Below are positions 8,254 through 18,888 of a DNA stretch of 64,000 nt, piece after piece. Position 1 is the first letter of the stretch. Every line of letters starts with the position of its first letter. A program made the translations under genes and the position numbers. Under the pieces are notes generated by a model. That model was not told the origin of the DNA, did no database searches, and was given only the letters and a program-made list of their open reading frames with translations. Origin of the DNA: Polaromonas sp. AET17H-212 (GTDB lineage Bacteria > Pseudomonadota > Gammaproteobacteria > Burkholderiales > Burkholderiaceae_C); assembly GCF_002379085.1 (NCBI RefSeq), contig NZ_NBZW01000005.1, positions 62,001-126,000 of the forward strand. The letters are read 5' to 3'.

Positions 8254-8325
8254 ATGGACGACTGTGTGGCCGCCTGCCGCCATTGCGCCGAAAGTTGCCG
8301 CGAAATGGCCGGCGTGGGCGTTTAA
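8254..8325 (+). pseudogene. Remnant of a Cys-rich four-helix copper-binding protein (DUF326/Csp-like)
   Basis: A 23-codon reading frame immediately after the hydrolase gene encodes DDCVAACRHCAESCREMAG and then stops. The spacing CxxxCxxCxxxC followed by REMA matches the last helix of DUF326/Csp copper-storage proteins, which normally exceed 100 residues with many Cys. Nothing upstream encodes the rest, so this is probably the 3' relic of a deleted gene. Translation as a microprotein is possible but unsupported. Confidence 0.4.
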
Positions 8326-8339
8326 GCGCAATCCCAGAC

Positions 8340-8379
8340 ACAGAGCGCCTGCAGCGTGAACCGCAGGCGCTCTGTTTTT
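8340..8379 (+). terminator. Rho-independent terminator after the hydrolase gene
   Basis: A perfect 12-bp stem (8341-8352 CAGAGCGCCTGC with 8363-8374) with a 10-nt loop and five T residues at 8375-8379. Its T-run is also the beginning of an element B copy. Confidence 0.85.
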
Positions 8380-8423
8380 GATAGCTATCCGCACTTGAAT
8401 GCCAAGGGTCGGCGGCTATTTTT
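8371..8423 (+). repeat. Element B, copy 3 (intergenic)
   Basis: TTTTTGATAGCTATCCGCAC, then GCCAAGGGTCGGCGGC and a T-rich end. It is joined to the 3' side of the hydrolase terminator. Confidence 0.75.
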
Positions 8424-8504
8424 ATCCCATAAATACAAAACAGACAAAACAGGCGCTGAGCGGGGGTAGCGCCGGCCACAATGGTTATGCTTGGAAGCAC
8501 GGAC

Positions 8505-9452
8505 ATGGCCCGAGGCCAGCCTTCCCCCAACACCCCGCCAACATCCCCATCACCCCCTGGCTTCATGAATAAAAGCGGCATTCTTCTTCACATCGCCGGC
8601 TTGTGGCTGCTTTCGGCTCTCGACGCCTCGGGAAAATGGCTGGTCATGGCCGGGGTGTCGGTCCTGATGGTGGCCTGGATGCGTTACGCCGTGCATACCG
8701 CGCTGATGACGGCCGTGGTGCTGCCCTCGCGCGGCTGGGCCATCTTCCAGACCAAGTCGCTGCCGCGCCAGCTGGTCCGCGGCCTCCTGATGATTGCCAC
8801 CACCGTGCTGTTTTTTTCGGTGCTGGGCCGCCTGCCGCTGGCCGAGGCCACCGCCATCAACTTCATGGCGCCCCTGTTCCTGATGATGATGGCGCCTTGG
8901 CTGCTGCACGAGGCGCACCGGCTGCACCGCTGGCTGGGCGTGCTGGCCGGTTTTGCCGGCATGCTGATCGTGGTGCGGCCCGGTGCGCAGCTGGACCCGG
9001 TCGGTGTGGCACTGGGCCTGGCCACAGCCCTGGCCTTTGCGTTTTTCCAGATTGCCACGCGCCGCGTGGCCCACGACGATCCGCTGACCACCAACTATTA
9101 CGGCGGCCTGTTCGGCACCATCGCCCTGTCATTGGCCCTGCCCTGGTTCTGGACCACACCCGACCTGTCGCTGTGGCAGTGGCTGTTGCTGGTGTCCACC
9201 GGTCTCACCGGCTTTCTCGGGCACTGGCTGCAGATTGCCGCCTTCCGCCACAGCCCGGCCACCCTGCTGGCGCCCTTCAGCTACCTGCAAATCGTCGCCG
9301 CCGCCACGCTGGGCTGGCTGGTGTTTGGACAGGTGCCGGGCCAGACCACGGCGCTGGGCATCGCGCTGATCTGCCTGGCCGGCCTCGGCGTGGCGCTGAC
9401 CGAGGCACGCCTGGCCTGGGTCCGCTCGCGCGCGCTGCGCGAGGCGCGCTGA
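8505..9452 (+). CDS. DMT-superfamily permease (two EamA domains)
   Basis: Inner-membrane transporter of the drug/metabolite family with ten predicted helices and two EamA repeats (about residues 25-155 and 165-295). Conserved-looking parts are FSVLGRLPLAEATAINFMAPLF at the end of repeat 1 (written as one helix and its turn) and SPATLLAPFSYLQIV in repeat 2. Family members export amino acids, metabolites or drugs; the substrate cannot be read from sequence. The start at 8505 has GGAAG eight bases upstream; ATG at 8565 (MNKSGILLH) is a plausible shorter start. It is convergent with the Lrp-type regulator, with only 4 bp between stops. Confidence 0.8.
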   Translation: MARGQPSPNTPPTSPSPPGFMNKSGILLHIAGLWLLSALDASGKWLVMAGVSVLMVAWMRYAVHTALMTAVVLPSRGWAIFQTKSLPRQLVRGLLMIATTVLFFSVLGRLPLAEATAINFMAPLFLMMMAPWLLHEAHRLHRWLGVLAGFAGMLIVVRPGAQLDPVGVALGLATALAFAFFQIATRRVAHDDPLTTNYYGGLFGTIALSLALPWFWTTPDLSLWQWLLLVSTGLTGFLGHWLQIAAFRHSPATLLAPFSYLQIVAAATLGWLVFGQVPGQTTALGIALICLAGLGVALTEARLAWVRSRALREAR

Positions 9453-9456
9453 CGCG

Positions 9457-9915
9457 TCAGGCCTGAAACAGCGGCAGGTCGGCTTTTTTCAGCGTGCGCA
9501 GCACGAAGCTGGACTTGCTGTGGCGTATGCCCTTGATCTTGTAGAGGCGCTCGCGCAGCAGGCGCTCATAGTCGCGCGTGCCGCTGACGGCGATGCGCAG
9601 CAGGTAATCGTAGTCGCCCGAGACCAGGTAGGCCTCGATCACCTCGGGTATTTTCGCCAGCGTCTCGCCGAATTTTTCCAGCGTGTTGTCCGAATGGCTG
9701 TCCAGCGTGACCTGCACCAGCACGGTGTCGCTGAGGTCCAGCGCCGCGGCATTGATGCGCACGGTGTAACCCTCGATGACGCCGGACTCCTCCATCTTCC
9801 TGATGCGGGTCCAGCACGGCGTGTGGCTCAGGCCCACCGCCTGGCCGATCTCCTGCAGGCTGGCGCGGGCATTGGCCTGCAGCACCTGCAATATTTTTCG
9901 GTCTGTTTTATCCAT
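9457..9915 (-). CDS. Lrp/AsnC-family transcriptional regulator
   Basis: 152 aa. The N-terminal HTH (about residues 4-60: MDKTDRKILQVLQANARASL, then QEIGQAVGLSHTPCWTRIRKME) is followed by a RAM effector-binding domain (about 68-145: VTLDSHSDNTLEKF, SGDYDYLLRIAV, GIRHSKSSFVLRTLKK). Such proteins form dimers or octamers and usually respond to amino acids. Its own promoter lies in the AT-rich region just upstream. The convergent DMT exporter next door could be a target, but exporter control usually comes with a divergent arrangement, so the link is weak. Confidence 0.88.
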   Translation of the reverse strand: MDKTDRKILQVLQANARASLQEIGQAVGLSHTPCWTRIRKMEESGVIEGYTVRINAAALDLSDTVLVQVTLDSHSDNTLEKFGETLAKIPEVIEAYLVSGDYDYLLRIAVSGTRDYERLLRERLYKIKGIRHSKSSFVLRTLKKADLPLFQA

Positions 9916-9976
9916 ACAGCAATCTTTCCTTAATTTATCGATTTGTGAAGGAATTATTGCTTAATAGTTGGCCGAT

Positions 9977-10006
9977 CTGCAGAAAATACAGAAGCACTTT
10001 CTGCAG
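9977..10006. other. Inverted repeat upstream of the Lrp-type gene
   Basis: CTGCAGAAA (9977-9985) and its complement TTTCTGCAG (9998-10006) flank 12 bp, in an AT-rich region. It could be an operator for the regulator or a small stem-loop. No further evidence. Confidence 0.35.
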
Positions 10007-10060
10007 TGCCTGGCCGATACTTCTTTCTGGCGAGCACATTTACCGGTGTGTGTTGCAAGG

Positions 10061-10098
10061 CAGGCGCAGCAAGGGGTTACCGCCCCTTGCTGCGCCTG
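10061..10098. terminator. Perfect 16-bp hairpin after the Hsp70-like gene
   Basis: CAGGCGCAGCAAGGGG (10061-10076) pairs perfectly with 10083-10098 across a 6-nt loop TTACCG. It lies about 40 bp past the 3' end of the Hsp70-like gene on the minus strand. There is no clear U-tract on either side, so it may act in RNA stability or as a factor-assisted terminator. Confidence 0.5.
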
Positions 10099-10140
10099 GG
10101 CATGTCTGCCGCTGCCGTACGCCGTCTTCCCGACGGACCC

Positions 10141-11418
10141 TCAGGCGAACTTGCGCAGCGCATCGAGCGCCAGCCCGGTGCCAATGCTGCCGAACAGATC
10201 ACCCTCGACACGGCGCGCCTGCGGCAACAGGGCCGCGATACGCGCCCGCAGCAGCGGCACGCTGCTTGAACCGCCGGTAAAAAACACCGTGTCCACCGCG
10301 TCGGCCTGTACACAGGCATCACGCAGCAGCCCGGTCACGCTGCGCTCCACCGCGCCGACCAATTCCCCGATCGCGGTGTCGAAATCGGCGCGCTGCAACA
10401 CCAGAGTTTCGCCGGGCGCGATGCGGCCCAGGTCCATGGCGGTGCGCGGCGCATCCGACAGCGCGATCTTGGCTTCCTCCACCTGCATCGCCAGCCAGTG
10501 CCCGGCGCGTTCGCTCACCAGGTTTTGCAGGCGCGCGAGTTTGCCCTTCTCCTGCGCCTCGCGGTGCAGCTCGCCGATCTGCGCCCACGCCTGCCGGGTG
10601 TAGGCAAAGTTGATGGTGTGCCAGGTGGCCAGGTTGAAGTAATGGGACGATGGCATCTGCAGACCACTCCTGAGCCGGCTGCCCAGGCCCAGCATCGGCA
10701 TCACGCTGGCCAGGCTCAGGTACTTGTCGAAGTCGGTGCCGCCTATGTGCACGCCGCTGCTGGCCAGGATGTCGTCGCGCCGGTCGGCCCGGCCGGCGCG
10801 TTCGGGCGCCAGGCGCACCAGCGCAAAGTCGGAGGTGCCGCCGCCGATGTCAACCACCAGCACCAACTCTTCGCGCGTGACCTGCGACTCGTAGTCAAAG
10901 GCCGCGGCAATCGGTTCGTACTGGAAGGCAATGTCGTGCAGGCCCACGCCGCGCGCGATCTCGGCCAGCGTGTTTTCCGCCTGCCGGTCGGCCGCCGCAT
11001 CGCCGTCGACAAAAAACACCGGCCGCCCGAGCACGGCGCGGGTGAAGTCACGGCCCGCCGCGTGTTCAGCGCGGCGCTTGAGCTCGCCGATGAACTGCGC
11101 CAGCAGCGCACGAAACGGCAGCGCCCGGCCGGCCACCTCGGTCTGCTCGTCAATCAGCGCGGTGCCGAGCAGGCTTTTGAGCGAGCGCATCAAGCGCCCT
11201 TCATCACCCGCCAGGTAGTCGGCCAGCGCCGCACGGCCGTAACTGATGTGCCCGTCCTCGGCGTGAAAAAACACGACCGACGGCAAGGTGGGCTTGCCGC
11301 CTTCCAGCGGCAGCAGGGCCACCTGCCCCGGGCCGGCGGCGCCGCAGCCCGCGGTGGAGTTGGAGGTCCCGAAGTCGATGCCGCAGGCATCGATCAGCGC
11401 TGGAAAAGCGCCCGCCAT
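10141..11418 (-). CDS. yegD: Hsp70-family ATPase of the YegD type
   Basis: 425 aa, shorter than DnaK (about 640), with only the actin-like ATPase fold and no substrate-binding domain. Phosphate-1 loop GIDFGTSNS (residues 13-21), phosphate-2 VVDIGGGTSDFAL (about 190-202) and adenosine motif FFTGGSSSVPLLR (about 380-392) are all present. This is the YegD/YkgD-type 'putative chaperone' group, whose role is unclear. Its ATG overlaps the upstream gene's stop by one base (TGATG), so it is co-translated with the 172-aa protein. A client or co-chaperone relation between the two is inference. Confidence 0.85.
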   Translation of the reverse strand: MAGAFPALIDACGIDFGTSNSTAGCGAAGPGQVALLPLEGGKPTLPSVVFFHAEDGHISYGRAALADYLAGDEGRLMRSLKSLLGTALIDEQTEVAGRALPFRALLAQFIGELKRRAEHAAGRDFTRAVLGRPVFFVDGDAAADRQAENTLAEIARGVGLHDIAFQYEPIAAAFDYESQVTREELVLVVDIGGGTSDFALVRLAPERAGRADRRDDILASSGVHIGGTDFDKYLSLASVMPMLGLGSRLRSGLQMPSSHYFNLATWHTINFAYTRQAWAQIGELHREAQEKGKLARLQNLVSERAGHWLAMQVEEAKIALSDAPRTAMDLGRIAPGETLVLQRADFDTAIGELVGAVERSVTGLLRDACVQADAVDTVFFTGGSSSVPLLRARIAALLPQARRVEGDLFGSIGTGLALDALRKFA

Positions 11419-11936
11419 CAGGGCCGGAGAAAGCCGCCGTCGGCCCAGGCCGTGGCGCTGGCGCGGCTCAGCTTGAAGGCCGGCGACACGCGCACCTGCG
11501 CGAGTTGTTCGCCCGCATCGTCATGTGCCGCGAGCACGGCATAGGGGTTGTCTTCATCGGGCACGATGTCCAGCGACACGGTGATGCGCGCACCGCGCGA
11601 GTCCACTTCCAGGCGCTGGTGCAGCGTGGCATGTAGCTGCTGCTCATGGCGGCGCACAAACTCCGACGCGGTCTTGACCAGGGTGCTGAAGGCCGGGCCG
11701 TCGAGCGGCTTGGGGTTTTTCTTGTCGCGCCCCATGGTCCAGGGGCCGACCAGCGCGGGCTCGGGCTCGCCATCCTTGATCATGGCCACCGCCCAGCCGT
11801 CATCGTCTTCGTTCTTGAGCACGCGGGCCGTCCAGCCGTCGCCGCACCACAGGCGCGGCTGCTGGACAGGGGTGTCTGGATCGGGAAAAGGCTCGGAGGA
11901 AGAAGGGTCGGACGGGAAGCTGGCGGTATCGGTCAC
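11418..11936 (-). CDS. Hypothetical 172-aa protein coupled to the YegD-type gene
   Basis: Not recognised by name. The first 30 residues are rich in Pro, Ser and Asp (disordered). The body is soluble, with alternating strands such as GWTARVLKNEDDDGWAVAMI and ARITVSLDIVPDEDNPYAVL. There is no signal peptide and no cysteine pair. It lies immediately upstream of yegD with a TGATG overlap, implying coupled translation and perhaps a shared function. The short linker and acidic loops suggest a cytoplasmic protein. Confidence 0.6.
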   Translation of the reverse strand: MTDTASFPSDPSSSEPFPDPDTPVQQPRLWCGDGWTARVLKNEDDDGWAVAMIKDGEPEPALVGPWTMGRDKKNPKPLDGPAFSTLVKTASEFVRRHEQQLHATLHQRLEVDSRGARITVSLDIVPDEDNPYAVLAAHDDAGEQLAQVRVSPAFKLSRASATAWADGGFLRP

Positions 11937-12140
11937 AGGGGGTCGTTTCAGTCAAAAAAAAGCGCGGCGGTGCGCTGTCTGTCATCAGCCATTTTACCGC
12001 CTGCACCCCGCTGCGCGCCCGCGCGCCTGCCGGCTGTTCCGCTTTGCAGAACAAGCTCCCCGCGTAAACCTTGATGACACGCCGGCAGCGGGCCGCTACG
12101 CTTGAATTTTCAGATGTCCTGCAACCTCCGGAGACTTTCA

Positions 12141-13112
12141 ATGACCAACCGCCGCGCGTTTATTGCCAGCACCACAGCGGCTGTGGCCGGTGTGGCCCTT
12201 CCCTCACTGGCCCGTGCGCAGGCCTTCCCGTCGCGCCCGATCAAATACATCTGTCCCTGGCCGGCGGGGGGCTCCACCGACGCCGTCATCCGTTCGCTGG
12301 CCGAAAGCGCCGGCAAGGCCCTCGGGCAGACCATCATTGTCGAGAACAAGCCCGGCGCTGGCGGCATGTTGGGCGCCATCGAGATGCTGAGTGCCAAGCC
12401 CGATGGCTACACGCTGACGCAGATACCGCACGGCGTGTTCCGCATTCCGCACATGCAGAAAACCGCTTACGACCCGCTCAAGGACTTCACCTGGATCGCC
12501 TGCCTGACCGGCTACACCTTCGGACTGGTCGTGCCCGCCGATTCACCGATCAAGAGCATCAAGGACCTGGTGGCCTACGCCAAGGCCAACCCCGAGAAGT
12601 TCACCTACGGCTCCACCGGCACCGGCACCAGCCCGCACCTGGCGGTCGAGGAATTTGCGCAGCGCGCCGGCATCAAGCTCACCCACGTGCCGTTCAAGGG
12701 CAATGCCGACAACATGCAGGCCATCCTGGGTGGTCACGTGATGGCCGCCAGCGACGCCACCGGTTGGGGCCCGCATGTGGAGTCAGGCAAACTGCGCCTG
12801 ATCGCCACCTATGGCAGCAAACGCACCAAGCGCTGGCCCAACGTGCCGACGCTGACCGAGCTGGGCTACGACACCGTGTCGGACTCGCCTTTCGGTGTGT
12901 GCGGCCCCAAGGGCATGGACCCGGCCATCGTGGCGACGCTGCACGAAGCCTTCCGGAAAACGCTGAACGACCCGGCCGTGCTGGCCACCTTCGACAAGTA
13001 CGACCAGTCGGTGATTTACATGAACACGGCGCAATACACCAAGTTCGCCCGCGAAACCTTTACCGCTGAAAAAGCGACGATAGAGCGGCTGGGCATGAGC
13101 TTCAAGGGCTGA
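12141..13112 (+). CDS. Bug/TctC-family periplasmic solute-binding protein (orphan)
   Basis: 323 aa. The N-terminal signal MTNRRAFIASTTAAVAG with a twin arginine ends near SLARAQA, so it is periplasmic, perhaps Tat-exported. The mature part begins FPSRPIKYICPWPAGGSTD, the usual TctC/Bug opening. The second lobe has FTYGSTGTGTSPHLAVEEF and AILGGHVMA. These proteins bind carboxylates or similar small acids; Comamonadaceae carry many copies without adjacent TctA/TctB, as here. The start at 12141 is set by GGAGA eight bases upstream; earlier in-frame ATGs would disrupt the signal. A terminator follows. The ligand is unknown. Confidence 0.85.
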   Translation: MTNRRAFIASTTAAVAGVALPSLARAQAFPSRPIKYICPWPAGGSTDAVIRSLAESAGKALGQTIIVENKPGAGGMLGAIEMLSAKPDGYTLTQIPHGVFRIPHMQKTAYDPLKDFTWIACLTGYTFGLVVPADSPIKSIKDLVAYAKANPEKFTYGSTGTGTSPHLAVEEFAQRAGIKLTHVPFKGNADNMQAILGGHVMAASDATGWGPHVESGKLRLIATYGSKRTKRWPNVPTLTELGYDTVSDSPFGVCGPKGMDPAIVATLHEAFRKTLNDPAVLATFDKYDQSVIYMNTAQYTKFARETFTAEKATIERLGMSFKG

Positions 13113-13121
13113 TCCCGGCCC

Positions 13122-13151
13122 GCCGGCGCTTGCCGGCGCTTGCCGGCGCTT
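13122..13151 (+). repeat. Three tandem copies of GCCGGCGCTT
   Basis: Perfect tandem 10-mers at 13122-13131, 13132-13141 and 13142-13151, just downstream of the Bug gene stop. They may be a slippage product. Confidence 0.9.
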
Positions 13152-13172
13152 AATTGACAGGCAAACTGTTGC

Positions 13173-13206
13173 AAGCCACGACTGGCAAGCCCTTCGTGGC
13201 TTTTTT
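13173..13206 (+). terminator. Rho-independent terminator of the Bug-family gene
   Basis: A 9-bp stem AAGCCACGA / TCGTGGCTT (13173-13181 with 13194-13202), a 12-nt loop, and a run of six T starting at 13201. Confidence 0.85.
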
Positions 13207-13477
13207 GCGTGCTTATCCACAGATTCGTGCACAGGATGCGTGGGCAACTGGGTACCGCATCGGTGGGAGCACCCGGCGCAAGGCATGCCCGCGGGGAACA
13301 AGGAGGTCCGTGGGGAAAGTCGCCTGGCGTAATGATTCCTGACTTCATTTTCATTTTGTTTCACTTTCCGGCGCCTCGGTCGCAGGCCTCTTGTCCCCAG
13401 CAGCCGGGCAGCGGCAAGTCCTTCATCAGGCCGGCCTGCGTTATGCTGGCTGTCTCCCCTTTTTTTCCGGTGCCGAC

Positions 13478-14074
13478 ATGACCTTCCAAGCTTTCCAGAT
13501 CCTTCCGGCCGTGCTGGTGGCGGCCGTGCTGCTGTTGACCGGCTGCAAGGAAGCGCCCGCGCCCGACGTCCCGGCCAAAGCCAGCGCCACCCCGGTGTCC
13601 ACGGCCGCTGTGGCCGCCGAGGCCAAGGGGTTCAGCGTCGGCTCGACCATGAGTGCACGCACGGTTTATGTTTTCTTTGATCCCCAGTGCCCGCATTGCA
13701 ACGCCTTGTGGCTGGCCGCCAAACCCCTCAGGTCGCAGGCGAAATTTGTCTGGATTCCCGTGGGCCTCCTCAATGCGTCCAGCACGGCCCAGGGCGCGAC
13801 GCTGCTGGCCGCGAAAGATCCGGCGGCCGCCATGGATGAACACGAGGCCTCCATGCAGGCCAGGAGCGGCGGCATCAGCGCCGGCAGCGACATCGCGGCG
13901 CAGAAAGAGATGGTGGCGAAAAACACCGCCCTGCTGACCCGCCTCGGCTTTGCGTCGATCCCGACCATCATCGGCACCCATGCCCAGAGCGGTGCGCTGG
14001 TGACGCAGGAAGGCTCCATGCCGACCGCGGCCCTGGCCGCGCTGCTCGGCCTGCAGGTACCGGCCGCGCCCTGA
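13478..14074 (+). CDS. Thioredoxin-fold lipoprotein of the DsbC/DsbG type
   Basis: 198 aa. The hydrophobic start ends in the lipobox LLTGC (Cys23), so the protein should be lipid-anchored and periplasmic. The active site CPHC is at Cys71-Cys74 (FFDPQCPHCNALW), in the DsbG-like context, and a cis-proline follows in ASIPTII. It lacks the long N-terminal dimerisation domain of classic DsbC/DsbG. Predicted role: disulfide isomerisation or reduction of periplasmic proteins. Start: the ATG at 13478 gives the signal peptide; a longer frame exists upstream but has no signal. No DsbD-type partner is adjacent. Confidence 0.8.
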   Translation: MTFQAFQILPAVLVAAVLLLTGCKEAPAPDVPAKASATPVSTAAVAAEAKGFSVGSTMSARTVYVFFDPQCPHCNALWLAAKPLRSQAKFVWIPVGLLNASSTAQGATLLAAKDPAAAMDEHEASMQARSGGISAGSDIAAQKEMVAKNTALLTRLGFASIPTIIGTHAQSGALVTQEGSMPTAALAALLGLQVPAAP

Positions 14075-14098
14075 AGTGTCTGGCCTACAAGCGAAAAG

Positions 14099-14148
14099 TG
14101 GCTCCAACCCAATAAAGACGGACGCGAGCAGCTATTGAAGTGATAGCA
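14099..14148 (-). repeat. Element B, copy 4 (intergenic)
   Basis: Antisense orientation: GGCTCCAACCCAATAAAG, then GACGCGAGCAGCTATTGAAG and TGATAGCA. It lies between the convergent thioredoxin-fold and serA genes. Confidence 0.8.
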
Positions 14149-14184
14149 ATCTGAAGCCGGCCCGCGCCGGCAGGCTCCAGTTCC

Positions 14185-15414
14185 TCAGAACAGAACGCGG
14201 CTGCGGATGGTGCCCGGCACCCCGGCCAGTTTGGCCAGCGCCATGTCCGACGAAGCGGCGTCGATGTCGATCACCACATAACCGATGGCTTCGTTGGTCT
14301 GCAGGTACTGCGACGCGATGTTGATGTTGTTGTCCGAAAACACGCGGTTGATCTCCGCCAGCACACCGGGCACGTTGCGGTGGATGTGCAGCAAGCGATG
14401 TTTGCCGGGGTGCGCCGGCAGCGCCACCTCGGGGAAGTTGACCGAGGAGGTCGAGGTACCGTTGTCGCTGTACTTGACCAGTTTTTCCGCCACCTCGACA
14501 CCGATGTTTTCCTGCGCCTCCATGGTGGAGCCGCCAACGTGCGGCGTCAGGATCACGTTGTCCAGGCCGCGCAGCGGCGACTCGAACACCTCCTTGTTGC
14601 TGCGCGGTTCGACGGGAAACACGTCGATCGCCGCACCCAGCAGTTTTCTCTGGCGCAGGGCTTCGGCCAGCGGCTCGATCTCGACCACGGTGCCGCGCGA
14701 GGCATTGATCAGCACACTGCCGGGCTTCATCGCGGCAATCTCGGCCGCACCGATCATCCATTGCGTGGCCCGGGTCTCGGGCACATGCAGGCTGACCACG
14801 TCGGACTGCGCCAGCAGATCCGTCAGCTTGCCGGCCTGGCGCGCATTGCCCAGCGGCAGCTTGGTGACCACGTCGAAAAACACCACCTGCATGCCCAGTG
14901 CCTCGGCCAGCACCGACAGCTGCGTGCCGATGGAGCCGTAACCGATGATGCCCAGCGTCTTGCCGCGGATCTCGTAGGCGTTCTCGGCCGACTTGAGCCA
15001 GCCGCCGCGGTGCGCGACGGCGCTTTTCTCGGGCACGCCGCGCAGCAGCAAAATGGCCTCGGCCAGCACCAGTTCGGCCACCGAACGGGTGTTGGAAAAC
15101 GGCGCGTTGAACACCGCAATGCCGCGCTCGCGCGCCGCATTCAGGTCGACCTGGTTGGTGCCTATGCAAAAGCAGCCTACCGCCACCAGTTTGGCCGCAT
15201 GGGCAAACACGTCGGCGGTCAGCTGGGTGCGCGAGCGGATGCCGACAAAATGGGCGTCGGCGATCTTGCGCTTGAGCTCGTCGCCTTCCAGCGCCCCGGT
15301 CAGGCTTTCGATCTGCGTGTAGCCCGCCGCCTGCAGCACCGCCACGGCCGAGGGATGGATGCCCTCCAGCAGAAGGAACTTGATCTTTTTCTTGTCGGTC
15401 GAGGTTTTGCTCAT
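14185..15414 (-). CDS. serA: D-3-phosphoglycerate dehydrogenase
   Basis: Oxidises 3-phosphoglycerate with NAD+, the first step of serine synthesis, in the cytoplasm. 409 aa, the length of the E. coli-type enzyme. An N-terminal substrate half is followed by the Rossmann motif GIIGYGSIG (about 158-166), catalytic segments (VINASRGTVVEIEPL with the active Arg/Glu pattern, and LTPHVGGSTMEAQ with the catalytic His), and a C-terminal ACT domain (about 335-409, LLHIHRNVPGVLAEIN) that should bind serine for feedback inhibition. The start at 15414 (ATG) is preferred over GTG at 15423. Stands alone; no other ser genes nearby. Confidence 0.93.
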   Translation of the reverse strand: MSKTSTDKKKIKFLLLEGIHPSAVAVLQAAGYTQIESLTGALEGDELKRKIADAHFVGIRSRTQLTADVFAHAAKLVAVGCFCIGTNQVDLNAARERGIAVFNAPFSNTRSVAELVLAEAILLLRGVPEKSAVAHRGGWLKSAENAYEIRGKTLGIIGYGSIGTQLSVLAEALGMQVVFFDVVTKLPLGNARQAGKLTDLLAQSDVVSLHVPETRATQWMIGAAEIAAMKPGSVLINASRGTVVEIEPLAEALRQRKLLGAAIDVFPVEPRSNKEVFESPLRGLDNVILTPHVGGSTMEAQENIGVEVAEKLVKYSDNGTSTSSVNFPEVALPAHPGKHRLLHIHRNVPGVLAEINRVFSDNNINIASQYLQTNEAIGYVVIDIDAASSDMALAKLAGVPGTIRSRVLF

Positions 15415-15530
15415 GGCGCTCACGCGGGTTGTGGAGCACCGAAGTATGAACCAAGGCCTGCGGGCGAGTCATTCAGGCCGCTTTTGCCCGGCTGGCAAAA
15501 AGGTTGTCGCAACCGCACGGTCGCGCCTTG

Positions 15531-16475
15531 TCAGTCGACCGGTGCGGGCGCCTCGCGGGCCAGGGCCTGCCGCCGGCTGGTGAACTGCGCCAGCGCCACA
15601 CCCACCAGCGTCAGCGCGGCCCCGGCCAGCTTGATGGCGGTGTACTGCTCGCCGGCGAACAGCCAGGCCACCAGGCCGGCGACCGGCGGCATCAGGTACA
15701 TCAGCGGCGCCGTGCGGGCCACGCCGCGCACCGCGTTGACCCAGCCCCAGACCAGCCAGCCCAGGAAGGCCGACACCGTGACCGACCAGACCAGGCTGGC
15801 CCACACCGCCAGCGAGGCGTCACCCCAAGGCGCCGCCAGGCCGGCCGGCAGCGACAGCAGCAGCACCGGCACGCTGCCGAGCAAGGTCGCGTAGGCCATG
15901 GTCACGACGCCGCCGTGGCGCTCGATCAGCGGTTTGGCGGCCACCGTGTACCAGGAGAAAAAACTCGCCGCGACCAGCAGGAACAGGTCGCCGCCGGTGG
16001 CCCGCCAGTTGCCGCCCAGCAGCTTGTCGGACAGGAAAATCAGCACACCGGCAAAGGCCACGGCCACGCCGACGATCTGCGCCCTGTGCAGCTTCTCCAC
16101 CCCCATGAAACGCAGGATCAGCAATGTGAAGATGGGGCCGCAGGCCAGGATCAGCGAGCTCGAAAACGCCGTGGACCAGTGGATGCCGTAGGTCACCATG
16201 CCCACGTGCAGGAAATGCCCGGCAAAACCCAGGCGCGCAAGTTGCCAGAACTCGCGGCGCGTGATGCGCGGAAAGCGCGTGCCGAAACGCCAGGCCAGCA
16301 AGGCCAGTGCGCACAGCGGCATGATCAGGTAGCGGGCAAACAGAAAGCCGCCGGGGCCGACCACGTTGAAAACGAACTTCTGCAGCGAAAAATTGATGCC
16401 CCAGATCACCACCAGCACCAGCGCGGCCACCAGGGCCATGGAGGCCTGGCGAAGTTTTTTCTGTTCGGGGGTCAT
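15531..16475 (-). CDS. DMT-superfamily permease (EamA)
   Basis: 314 aa and ten predicted membrane helices in two EamA repeats (about residues 15-145 and 165-295). The start of the first helix is LVVIWGINFSLQKFVFNVVG, and the second repeat opens near LFLLVAASFFSWYTVAAKPL. It is a second, distinct DMT permease in the window and differs from the 8505-9452 protein. Likely exports small metabolites across the inner membrane; substrate unknown. It stands alone, 56 bp from the element B copy at 16503. Confidence 0.82.
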   Translation of the reverse strand: MTPEQKKLRQASMALVAALVLVVIWGINFSLQKFVFNVVGPGGFLFARYLIMPLCALALLAWRFGTRFPRITRREFWQLARLGFAGHFLHVGMVTYGIHWSTAFSSSLILACGPIFTLLILRFMGVEKLHRAQIVGVAVAFAGVLIFLSDKLLGGNWRATGGDLFLLVAASFFSWYTVAAKPLIERHGGVVTMAYATLLGSVPVLLLSLPAGLAAPWGDASLAVWASLVWSVTVSAFLGWLVWGWVNAVRGVARTAPLMYLMPPVAGLVAWLFAGEQYTAIKLAGAALTLVGVALAQFTSRRQALAREAPAPVD

Positions 16476-16502
16476 CGCGCCGTGTTCCGTGAAAATTTTG
16501 GG

Positions 16503-16561
16503 TCAAAAAGACCTGTAGCCCAATAAATTCAGGCGCAAGCAGCTATCAATTTAGAAGCATA
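16503..16561 (-). repeat. Element B, copy 5 (intergenic)
   Basis: Antisense orientation: TCAAAAAGACCTGTAGCCC, then GGCGCAAGCAGCTATCAATT and AGAAGCAT. It lies between the DMT permease start and the hybrid kinase stop. Confidence 0.85.
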
Positions 16562-16611
16562 CCAGCTTCCGGCCAGGTCTGCAGGGCCGCCGCCCCGGTG
16601 CCGGGCGGGAC

Positions 16612-18884
<2,273 letters not shown>

Positions 18885-18888
<4 letters not shown>

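Larger units (their letters stand above)
13113..13477. other. 365-bp intergenic region
   Basis: Holds a triple 10-bp repeat, a terminator for the upstream binding-protein gene and one perfect DnaA-box-like TTATCCACA at 13213-13221. A pyrimidine-rich segment follows, just before the next gene. No ORF here looks real. Confidence 0.5.

Noticed and set aside
13213-13221. Perfect DnaA box TTATCCACA, possible origin
   Set aside because: A single box with no cluster, no AT-rich unwinding region and no dnaA/dnaN nearby; expected by chance at this frequency.
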